Positions 8,762-18,594 of a stretch of DNA of 64,000 nucleotides are shown here, piece after piece. Location of the stretch: the NCBI RefSeq assembly GCF_001598855.1, contig NZ_BCZS01000010.1, forward strand, positions 1 through 64,000, given 5' to 3'. The stretch's first letter is position 1. Each line of letters opens with the position of its first letter. The position numbers and the translations under genes are program-made. The notes beneath the pieces are model-generated. The model saw only the letters and a list, made by a program, of their open reading frames with translations. It was not told where the DNA came from and did not search any database. This DNA is from Pluralibacter gergoviae ATCC 33028 = NBRC 105706. Lineage in GTDB: Bacteria > Pseudomonadota > Gammaproteobacteria > Enterobacterales > Enterobacteriaceae.

Positions 8762-8828
8762 AACTAATTCATTAATCAGCGCCGCCGCCGGCGAAGGAAT
8801 TAGTTATATTGCCGCTGCAGGCAATATA
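8762..8828 (+). promoter_or_regulatory. Two abutting hairpins in the decarboxylase leader
   Basis: AACTAATTC (8762-8770) pairs perfectly with GAATTAGTT (8797-8805) around a GC-rich loop that can form an inner CGCC/GGCG stem. TATATTGCC (8805-8813) pairs perfectly with GGCAATATA (8820-8828) around GCTGCA. Neither is followed by a T-run, so they look like mRNA structure rather than terminators. They end 57 bases before the start codon. Confidence 0.5.
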
Positions 8829-8885
8829 GTTAAGGTTTTCAGAGCCAGGCAGACCGGTGTGCGCTCGCTACATGAGGAACAGCCC

Positions 8886-11162
8886 ATGTCAGATAAAAAG
8901 TATTTAGTGGTGGGTGGCTCAATTGCCAATAATCCAACCCTGGAAGAGGCCGTCGATCAAATTGTTACTTCCCTGACTAATAAAGGGGAGCACGTCCGCT
9001 TCGCCGCGACCTATGCGCAGGGTACTGATTATGTTATGTCGACGGCGGCGGTAGACTGCGTCATGGTGGAGTGGGCGCCGGCGAAGGCCGCGGAGATTGT
9101 CGACTTCCTGAATAGCCTCTATCGCCATCATGCCAAAGTCCCGGTCTTTATGATGGTCAACTCCCACGCCGAGCACGGCGAGCTGGTGCCGGAAATCATG
9201 AACCGGGTGACTGAAACCTTCCTCGTGCTGGATGACACCACCGACTTTATCGTCGGGCGCCTGCGCGCCGCCGTTGCCCGTTACGAAAAAATGATTATGC
9301 CGCCGCTGATGGCCGCGATGATGAAGTACACCCGCGAGAAAGAGTACTCCTGGTCCGCGCCGGGCCATCAGGGCGGGATCGGCTTCTGCAAAACGCCGGT
9401 CGGCCGCAAGTTCTATGATTTCTACGGCGAGAACATCTTCCGTACCGATATGGGGATCGAGCGCGCCTGCCTCGGATCGATGCTCGATCACACCGGCGCT
9501 TTCGGTGAAAGTGAAAAATATATTGCCGACGTGTTCGGCGCCGACCGCTCCTACTCGCTGGTGGTGGGCACCTCCGGCGCTAACCGCACCATCATGCAGG
9601 CCTGCTGCACGGAAGACGATATCGCGCTTTGCGATCGCAACAGCCACAAATCGATTGAACAGGGCCTGATGCTCACCGGCATTCGTCCGGTCTACATGAC
9701 TCCGACCCGCAACGCCTACGGTATTATCGGGCCGATCCCCAAAAAGCAGATGACGGCGGCCGCCATCAAAAATGCCATCAGCCGCAACCCCTTTGCTGCT
9801 GAAGCCCCCAATCAGAAGCCCGCCTACAGCGTGGTCACCAACTGCACCTATGACGGCCTGATCTATAACGGCGAGACTATTGAACAGCTGCTGGGCGAAA
9901 GCTGCGACCGCATCCACTATGATGAAGCCTGGTTCGGCTACTCGCGCTTTAACCCTATCTATAAAGGCTTCCACGCAATGCGCGGCGACAAAGCGAGCCA
10001 CGGCAAGAATCAGCCGACTCTGTTCGCGACCCACTCGACCCACAAGCTGCTCAACGCGCTCTCTCAGGCCTCCTATATTCATATCCGCGAAGGCCGCGGT
10101 AACGTCGAGCCGGCGCAGTTCAGCCAGGCGTATATGATGCACGCCACTACCTCGCCGCTGTACTCTATTGCCGCCTCTAATGACGTGGCGGCGGCGATGA
10201 TGGACGGCGAGCAGGGGATCAACCTGACCAGCGAAGTGATTGAAGAAGCGGTCGCTTTCCGCCAGGCCGTCGCCCGCAGCTGGCGCGATGCGCAGCAGAA
10301 AGGCGACTGGTTCTTTAAACCCTGGAACCCGGATAGCGTGACCTGCCCGCGCACCGGCGAAAAATATGACTTTGCCGATGCGCCGCTCTCGCTGCTGAGC
10401 AGCGAACAGTCCTGCTGGAAGCTCGATCCTGAGGATAGCTGGCACGGCTTTAGCGACCTCGATGAGGACTGGGTGATGCTCGATCCGGTCAAAGTCAGCC
10501 TGCTGGCGCCCGGCCTCAACGAAGATGGCTCCCTGTCCGAGAACGGCGTTCCCGCCGCGCTGGTCACCGCCTATCTGTCCAGCATCGGTATCGTGCCGAC
10601 CCGCACTACCGATTTCCAGATCATGTTCCTGTTCTCAATGGGGATCACCAAAGGTAAGTGGGTCACCCTGATGAACAGCCTGCTCTCCTTCAAGCAGCAC
10701 TATGACAACGACGATCCGCTGTCAGAAGTGATGCCGGCGCTGGTCGCCAGCGCTCCCGACGTGTACAGCGGCATGACCATGCAGCAGCTTGGGCGAAAAA
10801 TGTTACGCTTCCTCAACGACTACAACCCGAGCGTGCAGCTGAACAAGGCGTACTCAACGCTGCCGGCGATTGATATGATCCCGCGCCAGGCAAACAGGCA
10901 GTTGGTGCGCAACAACGTCGAGTTGGTCTCCATCGTTAACCTCGCCGGCCGCACCGCCGCGAACTCGGTTATTCCTTACCCGCCGGGGATCCCGATGCTG
11001 ATGTCCGGTGAGAACTTCGGCGATGGCAGCAGCCCGCAGATCGCCTACCTGAAAGCGCTGCAGGCGTGGGATGACGCTTTCCCCGGTTTTGAACATGAAA
11101 CCGAGGGCACTCACAAAGTAGACGGCGTCTATCACGTAATGTGTATCAAACAGGCGCGTTAA
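8886..11162 (+). CDS. AdiA-type biodegradative arginine decarboxylase
   Basis: 758 residues (E. coli AdiA has about 755). A fold type I PLP decarboxylase with an N-terminal wing domain, a PLP core and a C-terminal domain. Lys387 in ATHSTHKLLNALSQASYIH is the PLP lysine; SAPGHQGGIGF, DEAWFGY and PPGIPMLMSGENFGD are also AdiA-like. It should convert arginine to agmatine and CO2, using a proton and so helping in acid. The start has TGAGGAA 7 bases upstream. It is divergent from a PotE-like antiporter and followed by ArgR and ArgRS paralogs. Arginine is preferred over lysine or ornithine because the closest match by recall is AdiA, but specificity is not proven. Confidence 0.88.
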   Translation: MSDKKYLVVGGSIANNPTLEEAVDQIVTSLTNKGEHVRFAATYAQGTDYVMSTAAVDCVMVEWAPAKAAEIVDFLNSLYRHHAKVPVFMMVNSHAEHGELVPEIMNRVTETFLVLDDTTDFIVGRLRAAVARYEKMIMPPLMAAMMKYTREKEYSWSAPGHQGGIGFCKTPVGRKFYDFYGENIFRTDMGIERACLGSMLDHTGAFGESEKYIADVFGADRSYSLVVGTSGANRTIMQACCTEDDIALCDRNSHKSIEQGLMLTGIRPVYMTPTRNAYGIIGPIPKKQMTAAAIKNAISRNPFAAEAPNQKPAYSVVTNCTYDGLIYNGETIEQLLGESCDRIHYDEAWFGYSRFNPIYKGFHAMRGDKASHGKNQPTLFATHSTHKLLNALSQASYIHIREGRGNVEPAQFSQAYMMHATTSPLYSIAASNDVAAAMMDGEQGINLTSEVIEEAVAFRQAVARSWRDAQQKGDWFFKPWNPDSVTCPRTGEKYDFADAPLSLLSSEQSCWKLDPEDSWHGFSDLDEDWVMLDPVKVSLLAPGLNEDGSLSENGVPAALVTAYLSSIGIVPTRTTDFQIMFLFSMGITKGKWVTLMNSLLSFKQHYDNDDPLSEVMPALVASAPDVYSGMTMQQLGRKMLRFLNDYNPSVQLNKAYSTLPAIDMIPRQANRQLVRNNVELVSIVNLAGRTAANSVIPYPPGIPMLMSGENFGDGSSPQIAYLKALQAWDDAFPGFEHETEGTHKVDGVYHVMCIKQAR

Positions 11163-11182
11163 AGCAGACGGCTGTTGGGGTA

Positions 11183-11213
11183 AAGGGCGATGTCACATCG
11201 CCCTTTATTTTTC
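11183..11213 (+). terminator. Intrinsic terminator after the decarboxylase
   Basis: AAAGGGCGAT (11183-11192) pairs perfectly with ATCGCCCTTT (11198-11207), followed by ATTTTT. The decarboxylase is therefore probably not cotranscribed with the argR paralog. Confidence 0.88.
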
Positions 11214-11560
11214 CACTTGTCTAACTATGCATATTAGATAACAAGTTATTCACTTACGTGGGCGATGGTTATAGCAGCGATTATTATCATTATTAATAGT
11301 GATTAAGTAATTCTAATGAGAGTGGCACGATTAGGTAATAATGATTGCGACTTCAAAAGAGTGATAACAGCTGCTTACGTGACGAAAAGAGCTGAGCCAT
11401 AAATAGGCGGATAATATTGATCTCCATCATTATGTAAAAGGCATAAGTCGATATGTCAATAATATGTTTTAATTTCGCAACAGTCATGCGTTATTGCACA
11501 TTGACTGGTAAGTACCCGGGAGGATAATGGTGATAATAATTACTGGCAGGAATTACTGTT
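11214..11560. other. AT-rich intergenic region upstream of the argR paralog
   Basis: About 350 AT-rich bases with no convincing coding frame. It should hold the promoter of the argR paralog. I found no ARG-box-like site as good as those upstream of the decarboxylase; only an isolated ATTCA half-site at 11248-11252. Confidence 0.4.
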
Positions 11561-12025
11561 ATGCGTACCACACACGATCTGGAAAATATTTTTAAGACTA
11601 TGTTACGCGAGGAAAATATCAGCTCGCAAAATGAAATCGTTGAATATTTAAAAGAGAAGGGGTTCCTACATATTAATCAGTCGCGCGTTTCTCGTATGCT
11701 GGCCAGCCTCGGTGCGGTCAGGACGCGCAATGCCAGAATGGAGATGGTCTACTGCCTGCCCTCGGAAATGGGGGTTCCCACCACCGATACGCCGCTGTGT
11801 AAATCGATCGTCGATATAACCTCCAATGATACGATGGTGGTGACCCATACGGTTCCCGGCGCGGCGCCGCTAATTGCCCGGCTGCTGGATTCCTGCGGTA
11901 AGCCGGAGGGCATTTTAGGCACCATTGCCGGTGACGACACCATATTTATCGTACCGGTAGCCGGATTTAACGTGGGTGAACTACAGCAGACCGTTACAAA
12001 TATATTACAAACCAACCATGCTTAG
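11561..12025 (+). CDS. ArgR-family arginine repressor paralog
   Basis: 154 residues, about the length of E. coli ArgR (156). The N-terminal winged helix (residues about 7-60, [21 protein letters not shown]) and the C-terminal hexamerisation and arginine-binding domain are complete. The [10 protein letters not shown] motif (Asp125, Asp126) that contacts arginine is intact, so it should sense L-arginine. It sits downstream of an arginine decarboxylase and upstream of an arginyl-tRNA synthetase, so it is most likely a local regulator rather than the housekeeping ArgR, which lies beside mdh in this family. ARG-box-like pairs lie in the antiporter/decarboxylase control region. Confidence 0.9.
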   Translation: MRTTHDLENIFKTMLREENISSQNEIVEYLKEKGFLHINQSRVSRMLASLGAVRTRNARMEMVYCLPSEMGVPTTDTPLCKSIVDITSNDTMVVTHTVPGAAPLIARLLDSCGKPEGILGTIAGDDTIFIVPVAGFNVGELQQTVTNILQTNHA

Positions 12026-12163
12026 CCCCACCAAAAAAAGAAAGCGCGCTGCTTATAAGATTATTTGCGCCCAGCAGATCTGAAGGCCAAAAAATAGTGC
12101 TGGCGGAATATACCTGAAATTTACCCGGCGGTGATGGATGGTTATCAATTAACAGGCTTAATT

Positions 12164-13894
12164 ATGGATATTGCAAATAAACTCTGTGAGGCATTAGCTA
12201 ATGTCTTCCTGGAATTAAACATTGAGGCGCAGAGCGACATTACCATTCGTTCTGCGGCAGCCAAAAAATTTGGCGACTATCAGGTTAACTGCATTATGCA
12301 GATAGCCAGTCGGCTGAAAACGCCGCCGCTGCTGCTTGCCGATCGCGTGGCGGCGTGCCTGAAAACAGCGCCTGCGCTGGCCGGGGTGGTGGCGAAAGTA
12401 GACGTGGTGCCGCCCGGATTTATCAATATTTTCCTCAGCGACGATGCGCTGGCGCTGATGCTGGAGGCGGCGCTGGCGGACGAGCGGCTGGGCGTTGCTA
12501 AAGAGGCGCCGCAGACCGTCGTCGTGGACTACTCTTCGCCCAACGTAGCCAAAGAGATGCACGTCGGCCACCTGCGTTCCACTATCATTGGCGATGCGGT
12601 GGTGCGCACTCTCCGGTTCCTCGGTCACCGCGTCATTCGCGCCAACCATATCGGCGACTGGGGTACCCAGTTCGGCATGCTGATTGCCCTGCTGGAGGAG
12701 CGCCAGCAGGAGAGCGACGGCTCTCTGTCGGGCCTTGAGGCCTTCTACCGCGAAGCAAAAAGGCGGGACGAAACGGATGCCGCTTTTGCTGCGCGGGCCC
12801 GGGAGTACGTGGTCAGGCTACAGCAGGGCGACGCCCACTGCCGGGCGCTGTGGAAGCAGCTGGTGCAGATCACGATGGAGCAGAATCAGCACACCTATCA
12901 GCGCCTGAACGTTACCCTGACGCCGCAGGACATCATGGGCGAAAGCCTCTACAACCCGATGCTGCCCGGCATCGTCGGCGACCTGCTGGCGCGCGGCATC
13001 GCCGAAGAGAGCCGCGGCGCGGTGGTGGTCTACCTGCCGGAATATCAGAACAAAGCGGGCGAGCCGATGGGGGTCATCATCCGTAAAAAGGATGGTGCCT
13101 ATCTGTACACCACCACCGACATCGCCTGCGCGAAGTACCGCTATGAAACCCTGCACGCCGACCGGATGCTCTACTACATCGACGCCCGCCAGCACCAGCA
13201 CCTGATGCAGGCGTGGGCCATCGTGCGCCGGGCCGGCTACGTGCCGCCGGAGGTGCCGATGGAGCACCACATGTTTGGCGTAATGCTGGACAAATCCGGC
13301 AGGCCGTTCAAAACCCGCGAAGGCGGGACGGTGAAGCTGTCGGACCTGCTGGATGAGGCGGTGTTTCGCGCCGGGCAATTGGTTAGCGTCAGGGCGCCGC
13401 ACCTCGATCCCGCCGAGCAGCACTATCTGGCGAATGTTATCGGCATTGGTGCGGTTAAGTACGCCGATTTGTCGAAAAACCGCACCACCGACTACGTATT
13501 CGACTGGGATAACATGCTCAGTTTTGAAGGCAATACCGCGCCCTACATTCAGTACGCCCATGCGCGTATTGCTTCAATTCTGCGGCGACTGCAGGTAGAA
13601 CAGGTGAGCGGTCCGCTGGTTATCAGCAATGAGAAGGAGCGCGACCTGGCGCTGCGGCTGGTGCAGTTTGAAGAGACGCTGCGCCGGGTTGCCCGCGACG
13701 GCACGCCGCACGTGCTGTGCGCCTGGCTGTACGATCTGGCGGGCGCATTCTCCAGCTTCTACGCCGCCTGCCCGGTGATTAACGCCCAGGCGCCGGCGCA
13801 GACTGCCAGCCGTCTGAAACTTGTCGCCCTGACCGCGCGCACCCTTAAGGCGGGGCTGAATTTGCTGGGGATTGAGGCCCCGGAAAGGATGTAG
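12164..13894 (+). CDS. Second arginyl-tRNA synthetase (ArgRS paralog)
   Basis: 576 residues (E. coli ArgRS has 577), class I. The N-terminal Add1 domain, the HIGH-like motif HVGH (133-136, in [17 protein letters not shown]), the catalytic core and the C-terminal anticodon-binding domain ending GIEAPERM are all present. As in E. coli ArgRS, the KMSK position is replaced by a motif around [12 protein letters not shown]. It ligates arginine to tRNA-Arg. Earlier starts at 12131 (GTG) and 12134 (ATG) are possible, but 12164 fits family length. It lies 138 bases after the argR paralog. It differs enough from the housekeeping sequence that it is probably an extra copy tied to the arginine decarboxylase module. 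Confidence 0.9.
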   Translation: MDIANKLCEALANVFLELNIEAQSDITIRSAAAKKFGDYQVNCIMQIASRLKTPPLLLADRVAACLKTAPALAGVVAKVDVVPPGFINIFLSDDALALMLEAALADERLGVAKEAPQTVVVDYSSPNVAKEMHVGHLRSTIIGDAVVRTLRFLGHRVIRANHIGDWGTQFGMLIALLEERQQESDGSLSGLEAFYREAKRRDETDAAFAARAREYVVRLQQGDAHCRALWKQLVQITMEQNQHTYQRLNVTLTPQDIMGESLYNPMLPGIVGDLLARGIAEESRGAVVVYLPEYQNKAGEPMGVIIRKKDGAYLYTTTDIACAKYRYETLHADRMLYYIDARQHQHLMQAWAIVRRAGYVPPEVPMEHHMFGVMLDKSGRPFKTREGGTVKLSDLLDEAVFRAGQLVSVRAPHLDPAEQHYLANVIGIGAVKYADLSKNRTTDYVFDWDNMLSFEGNTAPYIQYAHARIASILRRLQVEQVSGPLVISNEKERDLALRLVQFEETLRRVARDGTPHVLCAWLYDLAGAFSSFYAACPVINAQAPAQTASRLKLVALTARTLKAGLNLLGIEAPERM

Positions 13895-13910
13895 TCGCCA
13901 GGGCCTGGCC

Positions 13911-14741
13911 TCAGGACTTTTTATTACCCCGGTACGCCAGCGCTACCACCAGCGACTGCACCAGGCACAACGTGGCCGACTGGGAGCGAAAGGCGTCCAC
14001 CTGGGCCTCTTTCACCACGAAGCAGAGATCGCTGAAGGTCGCCAGCGGGCTTATCTGGCTGTCGGTAATGACGATTTGCCGGGCGCCGACGGCGGCGGCG
14101 TTTTCGCTGACCATCAGCGTCTCCTCCGCGTAGGGCGAAAAGCTCACCGACACCACGATATCCTGCGCCTTGATGCGCCCGGACTGCTCGCGCAGCATAC
14201 CGCCCATGCCGTCGAGCAGCACCGGACGACAGTCGAGGTGGCTCAGGGCGTAAGTCAGGTAGGTGGCGATGCTGTACGAGCGGCGCAGGCCTACCACGTA
14301 AATAGTCTCGGCGGCGGCCAGCAGTTCGACGGCCCTGCTGAGCATATCGGGATCGGTGCGGGCGGCGAGCTGCTGCAGCGCCTGGCCATTCGAGCGGGCA
14401 AACTCCTGCAGAATATCGAGCGGGGTCTCCGGCACCTCTTCGCTCTCCATCTCTTTAAACAGGCGCGCGCGGTCGCTGTAGCTCGCCGTCTCCTCCATCA
14501 GATTCATGCGAAACAGCTGTTTCATTTCGTTAAAGCCGGTGAAGTCAAAGGCGTTTGCAAAGCGGATAAGCGTTGACGGCGGCACGTCGGCGCGCTCGGC
14601 AATAATGGCGACGGTATCAAAGGCGACGCTGTTGGTGTTATCCAGCACGTAGCGCGAAACCTGCTGCAGGCGCTTGCTCAGACCGTCGTAACGGTCGCGG
14701 ATTTGCTGTTGAAGTTCACTCAGGCTGGATGCGGTTGCCAT
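13911..14741 (-). CDS. iolR: RpiR-family regulator of the inositol locus
   Basis: 276 residues: an N-terminal HTH of the RpiR type (residues about 10-90, with VAFDTVAIIAERADVPPSTL) and a C-terminal SIS sugar-phosphate-binding domain (about 125-260, VVGLRRSYSIATYL). In Salmonella and Klebsiella, RpiR-type IolR represses inositol genes and is released by a pathway intermediate. It is divergent from iolA. The start at 14741 has GAGGAAGA immediately upstream; ATGs at 14759 and 14792 would extend it. Probable operators are noted in the iolA and iolG upstream regions. Confidence 0.85.
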   Translation of the reverse strand: MATASSLSELQQQIRDRYDGLSKRLQQVSRYVLDNTNSVAFDTVAIIAERADVPPSTLIRFANAFDFTGFNEMKQLFRMNLMEETASYSDRARLFKEMESEEVPETPLDILQEFARSNGQALQQLAARTDPDMLSRAVELLAAAETIYVVGLRRSYSIATYLTYALSHLDCRPVLLDGMGGMLREQSGRIKAQDIVVSVSFSPYAEETLMVSENAAAVGARQIVITDSQISPLATFSDLCFVVKEAQVDAFRSQSATLCLVQSLVVALAYRGNKKS

Positions 14742-14835
14742 TTCTTCCTCTCTGCGCATGTCATTGCGCAATTCTACATCATAAAAACCCATCGCCGATC
14801 ACAATAATCAATATTTATTTTATTTCAACTTAAAA

Positions 14836-14851
14836 TGGAATGTTTGTTTCA
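14836..14851. promoter_or_regulatory. Candidate IolR operator upstream of iolA
   Basis: TGGAA-N6-TTTCA forms an imperfect inverted repeat. Its inner part, AATGTTTGTTTCA, shares 10 of 13 bases with the site upstream of iolG (18539-18551), which suggests a common regulator. Confidence 0.35.
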
Positions 14852-14899
14852 TATACAGTGTTCTGGTCACATTAACGTAACAACAGCGAGAGGTTCAGG

Positions 14900-16405
14900 A
14901 TGGAGACGGTAGCGAATTTTATTCACGGTGAATGTGTCACCGGTGCAGGCCAGCGCATTCAGGCGATCTTCAACCCGGCGACCGGCGAGCAGATCCGCCA
15001 GGTCGCAATGAGCACGGCGCAGGAGACGCAGCAGGCGATTGCCGCCGCGCAGCAGGCGTTTTCCGGCTGGTCGAAACAGTCTCCGCTGAAGCGAGCGCGG
15101 GTGATGTTCCGCTTTAAGGCGCTGCTGGAAGAAAACGCCGATCGCCTGGCGCGGCTTATCAGCGAAGAGCACGGCAAAGTGTTCTCCGACGCCATCGGCG
15201 AGCTGACCCGCGGCCTGGAAGTGGTGGAGTTCGCCTGCGGTATTCCGCATCTGCAGAAGGGCGAGCACTCGGCCAACGTCGGCACCGGCGTCGATAGCCA
15301 CTCGCTGATGCAGCCGCTGGGCGTCTGCGCCGGCATTACGCCGTTTAACTTCCCGGCGATGGTGCCGATGTGGATGTTCCCGATTGCGCTGGCCACCGGC
15401 AATACCTTCGTACTCAAACCGTCGGAAAAAGATCCCTCTCTGGCCCTCGAGCTGGCGCGTCTGCTGAAACAGGCGGGCCTGCCGGACGGCGTTTTCAACG
15501 TAGTACAGGGCGATAAAGAGGCGGTGGACGTGCTGCTGACCGATCCCCGCGTGCAGGCGGTGAGCTTCGTCGGCTCAACGCCGATCGCGCAATACATCTA
15601 CGAGACCGCTTCGGCCCACGGCAAGCGCTGCCAGGCGCTCGGCGGGGCGAAAAACCACTGCCTGCTGATGCCGGACGCCGATATGGAGATGGCCATCGGG
15701 GCGATAATGGGCGCGGCCTTCGGCGCGGCGGGCGAACGCTGCATGGCGCTGTCGGTGGTGGTTGCCGTTGGCGACGAGGCCGCCGACGACCTGTGCCGGC
15801 GGCTGGAAGAGCAGATGGCCTCCCTGCGCGTCGGACCGGGTCTTGACCAGGCGCCGGAAAACGAGATGGGGCCGCTGATTTCCGCCGCCCACCGCAGCAA
15901 GGTGCTGGGCTACATCGACAGCGGCGAAGAGCAGGGCGCGAGGCTGCGCGTTGACGGGCGCGGCCTGCGGGTTAAGGGGCATGAGCAGGGCTACTTCGTT
16001 GGCCCGACGCTGTTCGATAACGTCACGCCAGAGATGCGCATCTACCGGGAGGAGATCTTCGGCCCGGTGCTGAGCGTGGTGCGGGTTGCCGACTACGAAA
16101 GCGGCCTTCAGCTGATTAACGACCACGAATACGGCAACGGCGCGGCCATCTTTACCCGCGACGGCGGCACGGCGCGGCGCTTTGGCGAAGAGGTACAGGC
16201 GGGCATGGTGGGCATTAATGTCCCGATCCCGGTGCCGATGGCCTTCCACAGCTTCGGCGGCTGGAAGCGCTCCATTTTCGGGCCGCTGAACGTTCACGGC
16301 AACGACGGCGTGCGCTTCTACACCCGGATGAAAACCCTCACCGCCCGCTGGCCCGACCTGCAGCAGGACCGGGGAGCGGCATTCTCCATGCCGACGCTCG
16401 GCTGA
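14900..16405 (+). CDS. iolA: Methylmalonate-semialdehyde/malonate-semialdehyde dehydrogenase
   Basis: 501 residues, CoA-acylating aldehyde dehydrogenase family (MmsA/IolA). The catalytic cysteine is Cys281 in [10 protein letters not shown], which is the MmsA-type context, and [17 protein letters not shown] is an MMSDH signature. In inositol catabolism it turns malonate semialdehyde into acetyl-CoA and CO2. First gene of the rightward iol transcription, divergent from iolR, with GAGAGG upstream; iolD follows after 11 bases. Confidence 0.95.
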   Translation: METVANFIHGECVTGAGQRIQAIFNPATGEQIRQVAMSTAQETQQAIAAAQQAFSGWSKQSPLKRARVMFRFKALLEENADRLARLISEEHGKVFSDAIGELTRGLEVVEFACGIPHLQKGEHSANVGTGVDSHSLMQPLGVCAGITPFNFPAMVPMWMFPIALATGNTFVLKPSEKDPSLALELARLLKQAGLPDGVFNVVQGDKEAVDVLLTDPRVQAVSFVGSTPIAQYIYETASAHGKRCQALGGAKNHCLLMPDADMEMAIGAIMGAAFGAAGERCMALSVVVAVGDEAADDLCRRLEEQMASLRVGPGLDQAPENEMGPLISAAHRSKVLGYIDSGEEQGARLRVDGRGLRVKGHEQGYFVGPTLFDNVTPEMRIYREEIFGPVLSVVRVADYESGLQLINDHEYGNGAAIFTRDGGTARRFGEEVQAGMVGINVPIPVPMAFHSFGGWKRSIFGPLNVHGNDGVRFYTRMKTLTARWPDLQQDRGAAFSMPTLG

Positions 16406-16416
16406 CGGGAGGCCTC

Positions 16417-18342
16417 ATGAAGACCGAACGCATGACCATGGCGCAGGCGCTGGTCCGCTTCCTCAATCAGCAGTATCTGTCGGTGGACGGCGAGGAGACG
16501 CCCTTCGTGGAGGGCGTGATGACTATCTTCGGGCACGGCAACGTGCTCGGTATCGGCCAGGCGCTGGAACAGGATCCCGGCCACCTCCGGGTGTGGCAGG
16601 GCTGCAACGAGCAGGGCATGGCGCACATCGCCACCGGCTTTGCCAAACAGCACCGCCGGCAAAAAATCATCGCCGTTACCTCCTCGGTGGGGCCGGGGGC
16701 GGCGAACATGGTGACCGCCGCCGCCACGGCGACGGCGAACCGCATTCCGCTGCTGCTGCTGCCGGGCGATATCTACGCCAGCCGCCAGCCGGACCCGGTG
16801 TTGCAGCAGATTGAGCAGTATCACGACCTGAGCATCAGCACTAACGACTGCTTCCGCCCGGTCTCCCGCTACTGGGACCGCATCAACCGCCCGGAGCAGT
16901 TGATGAGCGCCATGCTCAGCGCGATGCGCACCCTCACCGATCCGGCGGACTGCGGCGCGGTGACTATCTGCCTGCCCCAGGACGTACAGGGCGAGGTCTG
17001 GGACTATCCGCAGAGTTTCTTTGCCCGCCGGGTGCATCACCTGGAGCGGCGGCCGCCGGACGCCTCGCGGCTGGCGCAGGCGCGGGATCTGATCGCCCGC
17101 AAGCGCCGCCCGCTGATTATCTGCGGCGGCGGGGTGCGCTATTCCGGGGCCCACGCGGCGCTGCAGCAGTTCGCCGAGCGCCACTTCCTGCCGCTGGCGG
17201 AAACCCAGGCGGGCAAGGGCGCGCTGGTCAGCGCGCACCCGCTGAACCTCGGCGGGCTTGGCGTCACCGGCGCCCAGGCGGCGAATACCCTGGCCGCGCA
17301 GGCGGACCTGGTGATCGGCGTCGGCACCCGGCTGACAGACTTCACCACCGGCTCGAAGTCGCTGTTTTCTCATCCTGATGTTGATTTTCTGCTGCTCAAC
17401 GTCGCCGAATTTGATGCCCTCAAGCTGGACGCCACGGCGCTGATCGCCGACGCCCGCTGCGGGCTGGAACAGCTGACCCGGGCGCTCGGCGGCTACCGCA
17501 GCGGCTGGCAGGGAGAGATAGCCGATGCCCGGGGCGCGTGGGACGAAGAGCTGCAGCGGCTGTGGGCGCGGGAGTGGCGCCCGGACGAGGCGCCGGAAAT
17601 CGCCGGCCACCTCGACGCGCAGCTGGCGGAGTATGCCGACACCCTCAACACCCGCCTGACCCAGACCCGGGCGCTGGGGCTTATCAACCAGCAGGTCGGG
17701 GATGACGCCATCGTGGTGGGGGCCGCAGGCTCGCTGCCCGGCGATCTGCAGCGCCTCTGGCAGGTGCGCGCACCGGACGGCTATCACCTGGAGTACGGCT
17801 ACTCCTGCATGGGCTATGAAATCGCCGCCGCCGTCGGCGCGAAGCTGGCGGCGCCGGCACGGCCGGTGTACGCGATGGTCGGCGACGGCTCTTACATGAT
17901 GCTGCACTCCGAGCTGCAGACGGCGGTGCAGGAGGGAATTAAAATCACCGTCCTGCTGTTCGATAACGCCGGCTTCGGCTGCATCAACAACCTGCAGATG
18001 GGCCACGGCATGGGCAGCTTTGGCACCGAAAACCGCCGCCGTAATCCGGACAGCGGCAGGCTGGACGGGCCGCTGGTGACCGTCGATTTTGCCAAAAACG
18101 CCGAAAGCTACGGCTGCCGCGCCTGGCGGGTGCATGACGAGGCGAGCCTGCTGCAGGCGCTGGCGGAGTCGAAAGCGCACCCCGGGCCGTCGCTGCTGGA
18201 CATCAAGGTACTGCCCAAAACCATGACCCACGACTATGGCGCCTGGTGGCGCACCGGCGATGCGCAGCAGGCGGACTCCGCGGCGGTTCGCCGCGCGGCG
18301 GCGGAGACCGCAGAGCGGCTCACGCGCGCCCGCCAGTACTGA
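16417..18342 (+). CDS. iolD: 3D-(3,5/4)-trihydroxycyclohexane-1,2-dione hydrolase
   Basis: 641 residues, a ThDP-dependent enzyme of the acetolactate-synthase fold. The N-terminal PYR domain, the central domain and the C-terminal PP domain are complete; the ThDP-binding motif begins [10 protein letters not shown] and ends near LLFDN. IolD opens the ring of the diketo intermediate to 5-deoxy-glucuronate. The start is preceded by GGGAGG. It lies 11 bases after iolA and is followed by a 252-base gap with a large hairpin. Confidence 0.95.
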   Translation: MKTERMTMAQALVRFLNQQYLSVDGEETPFVEGVMTIFGHGNVLGIGQALEQDPGHLRVWQGCNEQGMAHIATGFAKQHRRQKIIAVTSSVGPGAANMVTAAATATANRIPLLLLPGDIYASRQPDPVLQQIEQYHDLSISTNDCFRPVSRYWDRINRPEQLMSAMLSAMRTLTDPADCGAVTICLPQDVQGEVWDYPQSFFARRVHHLERRPPDASRLAQARDLIARKRRPLIICGGGVRYSGAHAALQQFAERHFLPLAETQAGKGALVSAHPLNLGGLGVTGAQAANTLAAQADLVIGVGTRLTDFTTGSKSLFSHPDVDFLLLNVAEFDALKLDATALIADARCGLEQLTRALGGYRSGWQGEIADARGAWDEELQRLWAREWRPDEAPEIAGHLDAQLAEYADTLNTRLTQTRALGLINQQVGDDAIVVGAAGSLPGDLQRLWQVRAPDGYHLEYGYSCMGYEIAAAVGAKLAAPARPVYAMVGDGSYMMLHSELQTAVQEGIKITVLLFDNAGFGCINNLQMGHGMGSFGTENRRRNPDSGRLDGPLVTVDFAKNAESYGCRAWRVHDEASLLQALAESKAHPGPSLLDIKVLPKTMTHDYGAWWRTGDAQQADSAAVRRAAAETAERLTRARQY

Positions 18343-18354
18343 TCTCTCCCAACC

Positions 18355-18404
18355 TGCCCCTTCTGTCCCGTCCGGCACTGCCGCCGGCCGGGGCGGAAAG
18401 GGCA
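18355..18404 (+). other. GC-rich hairpin after iolD
   Basis: A 50-base imperfect palindrome begins TGCCCCTT and ends AAGGGCA, with inner CCGG and CCCC/GGGG pairing. No T-run follows. It may stabilise the 3' end of the iolAD message or weaken read-through into iolG. Confidence 0.35.
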
Positions 18405-18533
18405 TTCCATTTCCCGGCGAAATCTGACTGTTTTTCACCCTGATGTTGTGATGTTGATAACGAATTTTATCTGTGCGTTAACAAAACTGTTAAGCGGTAC
18501 GCAAAAACATAACTTTCACTTTCTCGAAAAATG

Positions 18534-18551
18534 AAATAAATGTTTTATTTA
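18534..18551. promoter_or_regulatory. Candidate IolR operator upstream of iolG
   Basis: AAATAAA-TGT-TTTATTT is a perfect 7-bp inverted repeat with a 3-base centre, 44 bases before the iolG start. Bases 18539-18551 resemble the candidate site before iolA. Confidence 0.45.
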
Positions 18552-18594
18552 CGGTGTCGTTAGTTCATTGCGTTCACCAACACCGGGAGCCGTT

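Larger units (their letters stand above)
8329..8885. promoter_or_regulatory. Divergent control region of the decarboxylase/antiporter pair
   Basis: 557 AT-rich bases between two divergent genes. They hold two tandem pairs of ARG-box-like palindromes (8372-8410 and 8534-8572), one further single match (8657-8674), and two adjacent hairpins in the leader of the decarboxylase (8762-8828). No open frame here looks coding; an in-frame extension of the decarboxylase from 8754 runs through the hairpins but the gene has a clear ribosome site at 8872-8878. Confidence 0.6.

Noticed and set aside
8754-8885. 44-residue N-terminal extension of the arginine decarboxylase
   Set aside because: A good ribosome site precedes 8886, family length fits from there, and the extension region folds into two hairpins.
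16318-18438. 706-codon minus-strand frame antisense to iolD
   Set aside because: A GC-rich shadow frame; the plus strand encodes a complete ThDP enzyme of the correct length.
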